From positions 1 through 64,000 of the forward strand of contig CAJUQD010000006.1 in assembly GCA_910588105.1 (NCBI GenBank): a stretch of DNA of 64,000 nt, in the 5' to 3' direction. The position numbers and the translations under genes are program-made. This document shows, piece after piece, positions 26,030 to 33,286 of this stretch (positions within the stretch are counted from its first letter, which is position 1; each line of letters opens with the position of its first letter). This stretch comes from an uncultured Oscillospiraceae bacterium (GTDB lineage: Bacteria; Bacillota; Clostridia; Oscillospirales; Oscillospiraceae). The notes under the pieces are model-generated. The model saw only the letters and a program-made list of their open reading frames with translations, did no database searches and was not told the origin of the DNA.

Positions 26030-27208
26030 TCAGATCCGTGCCGCGCCGGTCGCCCTCGCCGCTTCCGCAACCGCCTTCGCCACCGCCGGGCACACCCGAT
26101 CGTCAAAGGCGGCGGGGATGATGTAATCCGGGGACAATTCGTCCGGGCCCACCAGCTCCGCCAGCGCCCGGACGGCGGCGTGCTTCATCTCCTCGTTGAT
26201 GTCGGACGCCCGCACATCGAAGGCCCCCCGGAACACCCCAGGGAAGGCCAGCACATTGTTGATCTGGTTGGGGAAATCGCTCCGGCCGGTGCCTATCACC
26301 GCCGCCCCGGCCTCCCGCGCCAAATCGGGCATGATTTCCGGGACGGGGTTGGCCATGGGGAAGAGCACCGGGTTTGGGGCCATGGAGCGCACCATATCCT
26401 GGGTGACGATCCCCGGCGCGGACACGCCGATGAACACGTCCGCCCCCTTCATCGCCGCCGCCAGCCCGCCCTGGGTGGCCTCCGGACACGTCAGCTCCGC
26501 CAGCTCGTTCCGAACCGGATCCTTCTCCAAGCCGGGGCGGCCGGGATAGACGATCCCCTTGCTGTCGCACACCGCCGCGCGGCGCAGCCCCATGGACCAA
26601 AGCAGCTTCAAAATGGCCGTCCCGGCGGCCCCCGCCCCGGACATCACCACCTTCACATCCTCCAGCCGCTTTCCCACGATCTTCAGCGCGTTGACCATGG
26701 CCGCCGCCACAATGATGGCGGTGCCGTGCTGGTCATCGTGGAAGATGGGGATGTCGCACCGCTCCTTCAGCCTGCGCTCAATCTCGAAACACCGGGGGGC
26801 GGAGATATCCTCCAGGTTCACCCCGCCGAAGGACCCGGCCAGCAGCGCCACGGTGTCCACGATCTCGTCCACGTCCTTGGAGCGTACGCACAGCGGCACC
26901 GCATTCACCCCGCCGAAAGCCTTGAACAGCACACACTTGCCCTCCATCACCGGCATACCCGCCTCCGGGCCGATGTCCCCCAGGCCCAGCACCGCCGTGC
27001 CGTCGGTGACCACCGCCACCGTGTTCCAGCGGCCTGTGAGCTCGTAGCTTTTATTGATATCCTTCTGGATCTCCAGACAAGGCTGGGCCACCCCGGGGGT
27101 GTAGGCCAGGGAGAGGGCTTGCCGATCCTTGACCTCCATCTTGGGCACAGTGTCCAGCTTGCCGCGCCATTGGTAGTGCAGTTTCAACGATTCCAACCCG
27201 TAATCCAC
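26030..27208 (-). CDS. NAD(P)-dependent malic enzyme
   Basis: Oxidative decarboxylation of malate to pyruvate; 392 residues, the short bacterial form without a phosphotransacetylase domain. The N-terminal malic domain has YTPGVAQPC and DGTAVLGLGDIGPEAGMPVM, with FHDDQHGTAIIVAAA at the metal site. The NAD domain has VVMSGAGAAGTAIL. The best start is GTG 27208 behind AAAAGGGG; an in-frame start 45 nt upstream has no site. It is transcribed away from the recombinase remnant. Confidence 0.93.
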   Translation of the reverse strand: MDYGLESLKLHYQWRGKLDTVPKMEVKDRQALSLAYTPGVAQPCLEIQKDINKSYELTGRWNTVAVVTDGTAVLGLGDIGPEAGMPVMEGKCVLFKAFGGVNAVPLCVRSKDVDEIVDTVALLAGSFGGVNLEDISAPRCFEIERRLKERCDIPIFHDDQHGTAIIVAAAMVNALKIVGKRLEDVKVVMSGAGAAGTAILKLLWSMGLRRAAVCDSKGIVYPGRPGLEKDPVRNELAELTCPEATQGGLAAAMKGADVFIGVSAPGIVTQDMVRSMAPNPVLFPMANPVPEIMPDLAREAGAAVIGTGRSDFPNQINNVLAFPGVFRGAFDVRASDINEEMKHAAVRALAELVGPDELSPDYIIPAAFDDRVCPAVAKAVAEAARATGAARI

Positions 27209-27263
27209 GCTCAGCTCCCCTTTTCTTTGTTTTGATCGGAACGAGTATACCACATCTCGGACA

Positions 27264-27288
27264 AAAAGGGAACCCCCGGTTGGGGGGC
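27264..27288 (-). terminator. Small hairpin ahead of the malic enzyme gene
   Basis: Minus-strand CCCCC-AACC-GGGGG followed by TTCCCTTTTTG. It would stop transcription coming from the mobile-element remnant. The stem is short, so confidence is low. Confidence 0.4.
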
Positions 27289-27292
27289 CTCA

Positions 27293-27475
27293 TAAGGAAG
27301 TATTTCCATCTTGAAGAAGTGGCGTAGTCGAGAGGCTGCGCCGCTTCTTCCTTTGCCTGGGGAGTTGGAAAAATTCCGATGAAGTTATACACAATGTCAA
27401 TCTGCCGGGAGCGGTGGCCACTGGACTTGTCTTGGGCATATACGTTGATACGCTCAATGAACTCATTAAGAGCCT
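27293..27475 (-). pseudogene. C-terminal fragment of a serine recombinase
   Basis: The minus strand reads LNEFIERINVYAQDKSSG then HRSRQIDIVYNFIGIFPTP and AKEEAAQPLDYATSSRWKYF. The block 'FIERI-V...Q-DIVYNFIG' is characteristic of the C-terminal (DUF4368-like) end of large serine recombinases from conjugative elements and Tn-type units. The catalytic N-terminus is missing. It indicates that a transposable or conjugative element once occupied this gap. Confidence 0.65.
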
Positions 27476-27629
27476 AACAGGCCATTCCGTTGTCCATAGG
27501 CTTGTCCATCGCTTTCTAAAGCCTCTATTGCCCGCATTTCCCAGCGGAGAGTATTAGTGCGCTTGGGCCGTCACAGCGGTCATAAACGGGAGTGCCCAGG
27601 GTGTCAGGGAGTGTGGTGCGGGTCATGCC
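27476..27629. other. Element remnant, nothing recognisable
   Basis: About 150 bases between the recombinase fragment and the small helix-turn-helix gene. All six frames are interrupted by stops. It is probably decayed mobile-element sequence. Confidence 0.35.
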
Positions 27630-27875
27630 TCAGCGGCAACTCTGCGTTCCCCTCCGCTCAAGCTCCTGCTGCATGGTGAGCTGGGCCAGGTCGGCGTCAT
27701 ACTTGAGGCGCTGGTCCGGGAGCCGGTCCCCCGTGCGGCCCCGCCGCAATTCGGTATAGACCGTGGAGAGGGGCACCTTTAAGGCCGCCGCCAGGTCCTT
27801 GACCGTGTTGCCGTTTTCCCAAAGGGTCTGGAGATCTTTCCGGGCTTGTAACGTGCGGAAAGCGTAGCCTGCCAC
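27630..27875 (-). CDS. Small helix-turn-helix protein, mobile-element type
   Basis: 81 residues from GTG 27875 (AGAGGTG 6 nt upstream); another GTG at 27884 would give 84. The segment GNTVKDLAAALKVPLSTVYTELRRGRTG is a resolvase/IS30-like helix-turn-helix. The rest is charged and helical. Such short proteins occur in phage and conjugative-element cargo of gut Firmicutes. It shares the gap with the serine-recombinase fragment. It could be a real regulator left over from the element or a fragment of a larger gene. Confidence 0.55.
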   Translation of the reverse strand: MAGYAFRTLQARKDLQTLWENGNTVKDLAAALKVPLSTVYTELRRGRTGDRLPDQRLKYDADLAQLTMQQELERRGTQSCR

Positions 27876-27904
27876 GTGTTTCACCTCTTTTCTGGCATAA
27901 AAAA

Positions 27905-27954
27905 ATTAGCTTGCGGGGTGCCAAGTCGTTTGACTTGGCACCCTGCAAACTAAT
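27905..27954 (-). terminator. Long hairpin with seven-T tract on the minus strand
   Basis: Arms 27905-27927 and 27932-27954 pair almost perfectly around a 4-nt loop; the core is GGGTGCCAAGTC/GACTTGGCACCC. Reading the minus strand, the hairpin ends in CTAATTTTTTTATG, a textbook terminator. It lies 21 nt upstream of the helix-turn-helix gene and 40 nt behind the rplJ promoter, although no gene lies upstream of it on that strand. A third half-site GGGTGCCAA occurs at 27961, so an operator role is an alternative. Confidence 0.65.
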
Positions 27955-27993
27955 CATAGGGGGTGCCAAAATCAACCTTTTTTCCATTTCCCC

Positions 27994-28022
27994 TTGACAA
28001 AGGGGCTCATCCGCTATATAAT
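27994..28022 (+). promoter_or_regulatory. Promoter of the rplJ-rplL operon
   Basis: A perfect TTGACA (27994-27999), 17-nt spacer and perfect TATAAT (28017-28022), as expected for a highly expressed ribosomal operon. Confidence 0.9.
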
Positions 28023-28029
28023 ATCGGTC

Positions 28030-28194
28030 GTGTTCAAAGACAGCGGGTGGCGGTAGCATGAATGCCGCGGTAAATCCCGCCGAGAATGCAGCCGATACGT
28101 GATGATTGCGCTGTTTTCGTGTGGACACGAAGGCAGCGCTTTTCTTAATTGAAAACGCCTGCCGCAACAAATTACCCGGAGGTGAATTCAAACA
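28030..28194 (+). ncRNA. L10 leader RNA of rplJ
   Basis: The 165-nt transcribed leader contains AAAGACAGCGGGTGGCGG, TAGCATGAATGCCGCGG and AATCCCGCCGAGAATGCAGC. Together these have the layout of the Firmicute L10 leader, where free L10(L12)4 binds and shuts the operon off. It ends with a terminator-like hairpin (28108-28139) and the Shine-Dalgarno CCGGAGGTG. Assignment rests on pattern and position. Confidence 0.8.
28108..28143 (+). terminator. Attenuator hairpin in the rplJ leader
   Basis: GCGCTGTTTTCGTG pairs with CACGAAGGCAGCGC (two internal mismatches), followed directly by TTTTCTTAATT. It sits after the L10-binding part and 52 nt before the start codon, consistent with attenuation when L10 is in excess. 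Confidence 0.75.
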
Positions 28195-28740
28195 ATGCCT
28201 AACGCAAAGGTTCTCAGTGAGAAGCAGGCCATCGTGGCCGCTCTGGTGGACGACCTGAAGGCCGCCAGCTCCGGCGTCCTGGTGGACTACAAGGGCATCA
28301 CCGTGGCCGAGGACACCGCCCTGCGCCATGAGCTGCGTGAGAATGGCGTGGAGTACGCCGTGGTGAAGAACACCCTGCTGCGCCGCGCCCTGGACGATGT
28401 GGAGCTTGGCGAGCTGGACGGGGTGCTCAGCGGCACCACTTCTATGGCCATTTCCAAGGAAGACCCCATCGCCCCCATGCGCATCGTCAACAAGTATGCC
28501 AAGCAGATGGGTGACCGCTTCAACATCAAAGCCGGCTTTATGGACGGCAAGGTCCTCCCCCTGAACGATGTGTTCGCCCTGGCCGAGCTGCCCTCCAAGG
28601 ATGCCCTGCTGGGCCAGGTCCTGGGCATGATGCTGGCCCCTATCACCAGTCTGGCCATCGTCATCAAGGCCATCGCCGAGAAGGACGGTCAGCCCGCCGC
28701 CGAAGCCCCCGCCGAGGAGGCTGCCCCCGCCGCCGAGTGA
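28195..28740 (+). CDS. rplJ: 50S ribosomal protein L10
   Basis: Forms the base of the ribosomal stalk and binds L7/L12 dimers; also the autoregulator of this operon. 181 residues; starts MPNAKVLSEKQAIVAALVDD, with the rRNA-binding region VDYKGITVAEDTALRHELRE and the typical YAVVKNTLLRRAL. The C-terminal tail is an Ala/Glu/Pro-rich extension (AAEAPAEEAAPAAE). CCGGAGGTG precedes the ATG. rplL follows 59 nt later. No rplA/rplK precede it, so the operon is separate from them here. Confidence 0.97.
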   Translation: MPNAKVLSEKQAIVAALVDDLKAASSGVLVDYKGITVAEDTALRHELRENGVEYAVVKNTLLRRALDDVELGELDGVLSGTTSMAISKEDPIAPMRIVNKYAKQMGDRFNIKAGFMDGKVLPLNDVFALAELPSKDALLGQVLGMMLAPITSLAIVIKAIAEKDGQPAAEAPAEEAAPAAE

Positions 28741-28799
28741 GCGGCTGTCCCCTGCGGGACACAACATATTAACTTTTGAAAATTAGGAGGAATATCATC

Positions 28800-29174
28800 A
28801 TGGCTAGCGAGAAGATCACTGCTCTGATCGAAGAAGTCAAGGCCCTTACCGTTCTGGAGCTGAACGACCTGGTCAAGGCTCTGGAGGAGGAGTTCGGCGT
28901 TTCCGCCGCCGCCATGGCCGCTCCCGCCGCCGGCCCCGCCGCCGCCGCTGTGGAGGAAAAGACCGAGTTCGACGTGGTTCTGGCCGGCTTCGACGCCGCC
29001 GCCAAGATCAAGGTCATCAAGGTGGTCCGCGAGATCACCGGCCTGGGCCTGGCCGAGGCGAAGGCCGCCGTCGAGGGCACTCCCAAGACCCTGAAGGAGG
29101 CCGTGTCCAAGGACGAGGCCGAGGAGCTGAAGAAGAAGATCGAAGAGGCCGGCGGCAAGGTGGAGCTGAAGTAA
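28800..29174 (+). CDS. rplL: 50S ribosomal protein L7/L12
   Basis: Stalk protein that recruits translation GTPases; 124 residues, normal length. The N-terminal dimerisation helix is MASEKITALIEEVKALTVLE, followed by the Ala/Pro hinge AAAMAAPAAGPAAAA. The C-terminal domain is EKTEFDVVLAGF with KIKVIKVVREITGLGLAEAK. TAGGAGG lies 10 nt before ATG 28800; the in-frame ATG 24 nt earlier is inside the Shine-Dalgarno region. A terminator follows. Confidence 0.98.
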   Translation: MASEKITALIEEVKALTVLELNDLVKALEEEFGVSAAAMAAPAAGPAAAAVEEKTEFDVVLAGFDAAAKIKVIKVVREITGLGLAEAKAAVEGTPKTLKEAVSKDEAEELKKKIEEAGGKVELK

Positions 29175-29204
29175 GACGCACACCCGCTTTCCTGCAAACG
29201 AACC

Positions 29205-29237
29205 CGTCCCCGGGAGATTCCCGGGGACGAGTTTTTT
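29205..29237 (+). terminator. Terminator of the rplJ-rplL operon
   Basis: CGTCCCCGGGA pairs with TCCCGGGGACG across a 3-nt loop, followed by AGTTTTTTG. Classic factor-independent form. Confidence 0.92.
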
Positions 29238-29273
29238 GCGCCGTATCTAGAACTTATGTTTCACACAAAACGG

Positions 29274-30272
29274 TCAGGGGAGCTCCACAGAAAACGTCCG
29301 CTCGACGCCGTCCCGGCCAATCAGGGTGATACTCTGGATCTGCTCCACCTCCACCGGCTCCCGGAAATTCCAGATCAGCACTTTGCGGCTGCTCTGCGTA
29401 CCGTAAGTTCCGAAGCTGCCCTGGCCGCCCTCCCAGGGCGCATCCGCCAGCGTACCGTCCGCCAGCCCGGCACTCATGTTCGAGCCGGCAAACTGGGGCC
29501 ATACCTGGTCGTCTTTGAAAATAACGGACAGGCCCAGGCTGGATATCCGCACCTCCTCCGCCTGAAACGCGTCGGCCAGTTCCGCGCCCGCAATCAGGCT
29601 GGGTATGGGTTTGACCTCCACCGGGAACGTCACCCCTTCGGTATTTTCCCAGAGACATTGATACCCGGAAGCCGGACCTCCGCTCAAGTCAAACAGCCTT
29701 ACTTCCGAACCCGACAAATCGTCCGCCATTACCTGTCCCCAACTGGTAATCGCCAGCAGGGCGGTTTTTGTTTCTTCGTCGTAATCCAAGCACATACCGC
29801 CCATGACAAATCCTGTGACACCCTCGCCCGTGTCTTTTCTGGGAACATCCACCAGACCGTGCGCGCTTCCGAACTGGTTCCGTTCTAACTCACTGAGCCG
29901 GTTACCTTCCAAATCTCTGGCCTCCACATAGGCCCGGACGGTGAAGTCGTCCGCCAAGACGGACATCACCCGGAACTCGATGCCGTCAATCACATACGCC
30001 TCGCCTTCCTGCTCCCGGGCGTAAGGCGCGAACCCGCCCAAGGCCTCTGCCAGCATTTCCCGCAGCCCGGGAGATGCGGCGAACGCCGTCCCCGCCAGCA
30101 GCACGCATGCCACTGCCGCAGTCAGTACTGTTTTTACCGCGCCCAGCCCGCGTTTTTTCGCCTTTGACGGCAAACCATCCAGCGCCGCCTGCACGCGCTC
30201 GTCAAATCCCTCCGGCACCATACATTCCTCCTTGTCTGCCATTGCCTTCAGCATTTTGTCAAATTGTTCCAT
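29274..30272 (-). CDS. DUF4179-type anti-sigma-like membrane protein
   Basis: 332 residues. A short cytoplasmic N-terminus MEQFDKMLKAMADKEE and PEGFDERVQAAL lead to one membrane helix (VKTVLTAAVACVLLAGTAF, ~48-68). The extracytoplasmic beta-rich domain (GLREMLAEALGGFAPYAR onward) is of the kind found in DUF4179 proteins paired with ECF sigma factors. It probably holds the sigma factor inactive until a surface signal arrives. ATG 30272 has GAGGAGG and overlaps the sigma gene's end by 14 nt. The signal is unknown. Confidence 0.82.
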   Translation of the reverse strand: MEQFDKMLKAMADKEECMVPEGFDERVQAALDGLPSKAKKRGLGAVKTVLTAAVACVLLAGTAFAASPGLREMLAEALGGFAPYAREQEGEAYVIDGIEFRVMSVLADDFTVRAYVEARDLEGNRLSELERNQFGSAHGLVDVPRKDTGEGVTGFVMGGMCLDYDEETKTALLAITSWGQVMADDLSGSEVRLFDLSGGPASGYQCLWENTEGVTFPVEVKPIPSLIAGAELADAFQAEEVRISSLGLSVIFKDDQVWPQFAGSNMSAGLADGTLADAPWEGGQGSFGTYGTQSSRKVLIWNFREPVEVEQIQSITLIGRDGVERTFSVELP

Positions 30273-30753
30273 AACTGCCCTCCTCATCGCAGAGCATTTC
30301 CTTTAACTGCTTTCGGGCCCTGGAAAGCCGGGATTTCACCGTCCCCTTTGGCACGCCCAGGCACTTGGCAATCTGCTCCACGCTCATGTCCTCGTAGTAG
30401 AACAGCACCACCGCCGCCCGCCGGTCCGGAGGCAGGGCGCACACCGCCTCCCACAGCCCGTCGTGGCAGATAGTTTCCCGTGCGGCGGGCTCCTGGGGCA
30501 AATCGTCCAGGTAGACCACCCTGCCCTGCCTGCGCCGTTGGGCATAGGCGCAGTTCACCGCGATCTTCACCAGCCAGGGCCGGACGGCTTCCCTGTTTTT
30601 CAGCCCGTCCAGCGACTGCCACGCCTGCAAAACCGCCTGGGACACCGCGTCCTCCGCGTCGGCGTCGCTGTCCAGCACCGCCCGGGCGGCCCGGAACATC
30701 CGACGCCCATGCTCGGTTACGGCGCCGGCAAATTCCTCCCGCGTCCACTCCAT
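30259..30753 (-). CDS. ECF-type RNA polymerase sigma factor
   Basis: 164 residues. Region 2 contains MFRAARAVLDSDADAEDAVS and AVLQAWQSLDGLKN. Region 4 contains LPPDRRAAVVLFYYEDMSVE and the helix-turn-helix KCLGVPKGTVKSRLSRARKQ. Start ATG 30753 is used, but a GTG 6 nt upstream is spaced better from AAGGAG. It is co-transcribed with the overlapping anti-sigma-like gene. The regulon cannot be inferred, and no autoregulated ECF promoter was recognised. Confidence 0.9.
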   Translation of the reverse strand: MEWTREEFAGAVTEHGRRMFRAARAVLDSDADAEDAVSQAVLQAWQSLDGLKNREAVRPWLVKIAVNCAYAQRRRQGRVVYLDDLPQEPAARETICHDGLWEAVCALPPDRRAAVVLFYYEDMSVEQIAKCLGVPKGTVKSRLSRARKQLKEMLCDEEGSYGTI

Positions 30754-30877
30754 TGTCACACCATCTCCTTCCGGCTCGATTGTCTAGACATATCTAAGAC
30801 GCACAGGATTACAAAAAGGTTCCCGCTTCGGCAAAAAATTTTGTAAAATCCGTTTTTGCAATTTTTCATCTTTGGAC

Positions 30878-30906
30878 TTGCAAAATTTACTTTAGTGGTG
30901 TAAAAT
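30878..30906 (+). promoter_or_regulatory. Promoter of gdhA
   Basis: TTGCAA (30878-30883), a 17-nt spacer and TAAAAT (30901-30906), 40 nt upstream of the gdhA start in an AT-rich stretch. Confidence 0.6.
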
Positions 30907-30945
30907 ACTGCATTGTAATCAAGCCCCACCTTCAAGGAAGAAAGG

Positions 30946-32301
30946 ATGCTGACAACGATGTCAATGAAAAACGCCTATCTGCTGTCCGTGCTGGACGATC
31001 TGAAAGCCAAAAGCGCCCACGAGCCCGAGTTTCTCCAGGCTGTGGAGGAGGTGCTGGAGTCCTTGGAGCCCGTTGTGGAGGCCGATCCCCGCTATGAGCA
31101 GCAAAATGTCATCGGCCGCATGGTGGAGCCGGAGCGCATTGTGATGTTCCGGGTGCCCTGGGTGGACGACAGCGGCAAGGTCCAGGTGAACCGGGGCTAC
31201 CGGGTGCAGTTTAACTCCGCCATCGGCCCCTACAAGGGCGGCCTGCGCTTCCATCCCACCGTCAACCTGTCCGTCGTCAAGTTTTTGGGCTTTGAGCAGA
31301 TTTTCAAAAACTCCCTCACCACCCTGCCCATGGGCGGCGGCAAGGGCGGCTCCGACTTCGACCCCAAGGGCAAGAGCGACGCCGAGGTCATGCGGTTCTG
31401 CCAGTCCTTCATGACCGAGCTCCAGCGCCACATCGGCCCGGACACCGACGTGCCCGCCGGCGACATCGGCGTGGGCGCCCGGGAGATCGGCTTCCTCTTC
31501 GGCCAGTACAAGAAGATCCGGGACGAGTTCACCGGCGTGCTCACCGGCAAAGGGCTGAGCTACGGCGGTTCCCTGGCCCGCACCGAGGCCACCGGCTTCG
31601 GACTGTGCTATTTCGCCGATGCCCAGCTCCGGGACAATGGCCAGTCCTTCCAGGGCAAGAAGGTTGTCATCTCCGGCTCGGGCAACGTGGCCATCTACGC
31701 CAACCAGAAATGCACCCAGCTGGGGGGCAAGGTCATCGCCATGTCTGACTCCAACGGCTACATTGTGGACGAAAACGGCATCAACTATAAGGTGATCCAG
31801 GAGATCAAGGAGGTCAATCGGGCGCGCATCAAGACCTATCTGGATTACGTCCCCTCCGCCAAGTATGTGGAGGGCTGCTCGGGCATCTGGACGGTGCCCT
31901 GCGACATCGCCATGCCCTGCGCCACCCAGAACGAGATCGGCGAGACTGCCGCCGATACCCTCATCGCCAACGGCTGTATCGGCGTGTTTGAGGGGGCCAA
32001 CATGCCCTCCACCCCCGGCGCCATCGCCGCCTACCAGGCTGCAGGCATCTTGTTTGCCCCCGCCAAGGCGTCCAACGCCGGCGGCGTGGCCACCTCCGGC
32101 CTGGAGATGAGCCAGAACAGCGAACGGCTGAGCTGGACGTTTGAAGAGGTGGACGCCAAGCTCAAAGGCATCATGGAGGGTATCTACGCCGCCTGCGCCG
32201 CCGCCGCTGAGCAGTACGGCATGAAGGGCAATATCCAGGCGGGCGCCAACATTGCCGGGTTCCTGAAGGTGGCCGACGCCATGCTGTGGCAGGGTATCTG
32301 A
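30946..32301 (+). CDS. gdhA: NADP-specific glutamate dehydrogenase
   Basis: Reversible reductive amination of 2-oxoglutarate to glutamate, cytoplasmic hexamer. At 451 residues it is E. coli GdhA-sized, with high identity by eye across RVQFNSAIGPYKGGLRFHP, LPMGGGKGGSDFDPKGKS (catalytic Lys region) and ADTDVPAGDIGVG-type sequence (here PDTDVPAGDIGVGAREIG). The dinucleotide fold is ISGSGNVAIYA. ATG 30946 follows AAGGAAGAAAGG. A start at 30958 or 30964 is possible and changes only 4-6 residues. The stop codon runs straight into a dispersed repeat. Confidence 0.96.
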   Translation: MLTTMSMKNAYLLSVLDDLKAKSAHEPEFLQAVEEVLESLEPVVEADPRYEQQNVIGRMVEPERIVMFRVPWVDDSGKVQVNRGYRVQFNSAIGPYKGGLRFHPTVNLSVVKFLGFEQIFKNSLTTLPMGGGKGGSDFDPKGKSDAEVMRFCQSFMTELQRHIGPDTDVPAGDIGVGAREIGFLFGQYKKIRDEFTGVLTGKGLSYGGSLARTEATGFGLCYFADAQLRDNGQSFQGKKVVISGSGNVAIYANQKCTQLGGKVIAMSDSNGYIVDENGINYKVIQEIKEVNRARIKTYLDYVPSAKYVEGCSGIWTVPCDIAMPCATQNEIGETAADTLIANGCIGVFEGANMPSTPGAIAAYQAAGILFAPAKASNAGGVATSGLEMSQNSERLSWTFEEVDAKLKGIMEGIYAACAAAAEQYGMKGNIQAGANIAGFLKVADAMLWQGI

Positions 32302-32440
32302 GAAGCGCGAAGATAAACGCATAGGCGAGTTTGGACTGGGGCAAGGGTAAAAAAGTCCAGGCCATGCCAGTAGGCCCGGTTTTGCCCGAGCCGCAAGGAA
32401 AGCGAGCTGGCCATGCGCCCAATCTGAGCGTGACAGCGCC
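32302..32440 (+). repeat. Stop-codon-anchored GC-rich repeat, copy 1
   Basis: It begins at the gdhA stop (GAGAAGCGCGAAG). Landmarks are CGAGTTTGGACTGGGGCAAG, GGTTTTGCCCGAGCCGCAAG, GAAAGCGAGCTGGC and CATGCGCCCA. The same landmarks occur in reverse orientation at 48419-48593 and 58305-58437. No ORF with a ribosome binding site. Confidence 0.65.
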
Positions 32441-32630
32441 GCATAGAGGTTTTACCCAGAGCGAGCTGGCTCAAGCCGCCAAGGGCGGTGCAGGACAGTT
32501 CGCGCAGCCGGAGGACTTAGAACCGCGTTGCGGGCAGGCGCAGCGTGAGAGGAAGCGCCCAGCCGTCTGCGCAACATGACAACATTTAAGCGCGGAGCCA
32601 TCGCGAACAGCGGGCCAGCACGGAACCGCA
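32441..32630 (+). repeat. GC-rich repeat, second module
   Basis: It continues copy 1 and contains GCGCAGCCGGAGGACTTAGA (32502-32521), continuing ACCGC. The 25-base core recurs with one mismatch at 61224-61248. GACAG lies just upstream and CAGCGTGAG just downstream in both. No gene seen in the whole 32302-32636 gap. Confidence 0.55.
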
Positions 32631-32636
32631 ACCATA

Positions 32637-32672
32637 AAATACCCCCGCCGGAATGATCCGGCGGGGGTATTT
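32637..32672. terminator. Bidirectional terminator between gdhA and bactofilin
   Basis: AAATACCCCCGCCGGA pairs with TCCGGCGGGGGTATTT over a 4-nt loop, with CTTATTTTT after it on the plus strand and TTTATGG on the minus strand. It serves both convergent genes. Confidence 0.85.
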
Positions 32673-32673
32673 C

Positions 32674-33168
32674 TTATTTTTCCTCTTCCAGCTCAAACTC
32701 AGGTCCAAATTCCAGCGCGGTGGAACTCCTGGCCCCCTGGAACTCCAATTCGGGCGCGGGAGCCTTTGTGGTGGTGCACCGGCCATTCAGAGTGCCGCCG
32801 TCCTCCACCACCAGCGAAGCAGTGGTCACATCGCCGTCCAGACTGCCAGTGGGCTCTAAGCGCAAGTGCTCCCGGGCCTGGACGCTACCCTCTACCCGGC
32901 CAGCCACCCGAACCACGTCCGCCTTGATAGGCCCGCGGATCAGTCCGGTCTCCGCCACGATCACCGCACCGGTCAGGTCGAACTCGCCCTCCACAACGCC
33001 CTCCACCTGAACTACGCCCTCGCCCCGAAGCGTTCCCTTGAGGGTCACGCCTTGAGCAATAACAGTGCTGCTGGCCCGGGGCAGCGCGGGTTTCTCCTCA
33101 AAGTGCTCCTCGGCGGCGGCAGGCGATTCTATCCGCTCCTCCGCTTTCTGCATACCAAAAAAGCCCAT
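32674..33168 (-). CDS. Bactofilin (polymer-forming cytoskeletal protein)
   Basis: 164 residues. The central bactofilin beta-helix (~35-125) has regular hexa-repeat-like turns: IAQGVTLKGTLRGEGVVQVE, GVVEGEFDLTGAVIV, IKADVVRVAGRVEGSV. The N-terminal MGFFGMQKAEERIES and the acidic C-terminal tail are disordered. Bactofilins polymerise without nucleotide and scaffold cell-shape or envelope functions; this one has no peptidase partner nearby. ATG 33168 with AGGTGAGG upstream. It ends 2 nt from the terminator stem. Confidence 0.88.
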   Translation of the reverse strand: MGFFGMQKAEERIESPAAAEEHFEEKPALPRASSTVIAQGVTLKGTLRGEGVVQVEGVVEGEFDLTGAVIVAETGLIRGPIKADVVRVAGRVEGSVQAREHLRLEPTGSLDGDVTTASLVVEDGGTLNGRCTTTKAPAPELEFQGARSSTALEFGPEFELEEEK

Positions 33169-33286
33169 ATGAATCCTCACCTTTCCTTTGGGACGGCCTT
33201 CAACCCGTTGGCCCTCCTCTAGTGGTTTCCATCCTACCACAAAGGGGAAAAAATTTCAACCCCGAATACCTTCCTGATTTTGTAAA

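Noticed and set aside
32302..32630. Possible non-coding RNA gene or short ORFs (e.g. 82 codons at 32331)
   Set aside because: Similarity to intergenic copies at 48419 and 58305 in frames that do not stay open argues for a repeat rather than a gene.
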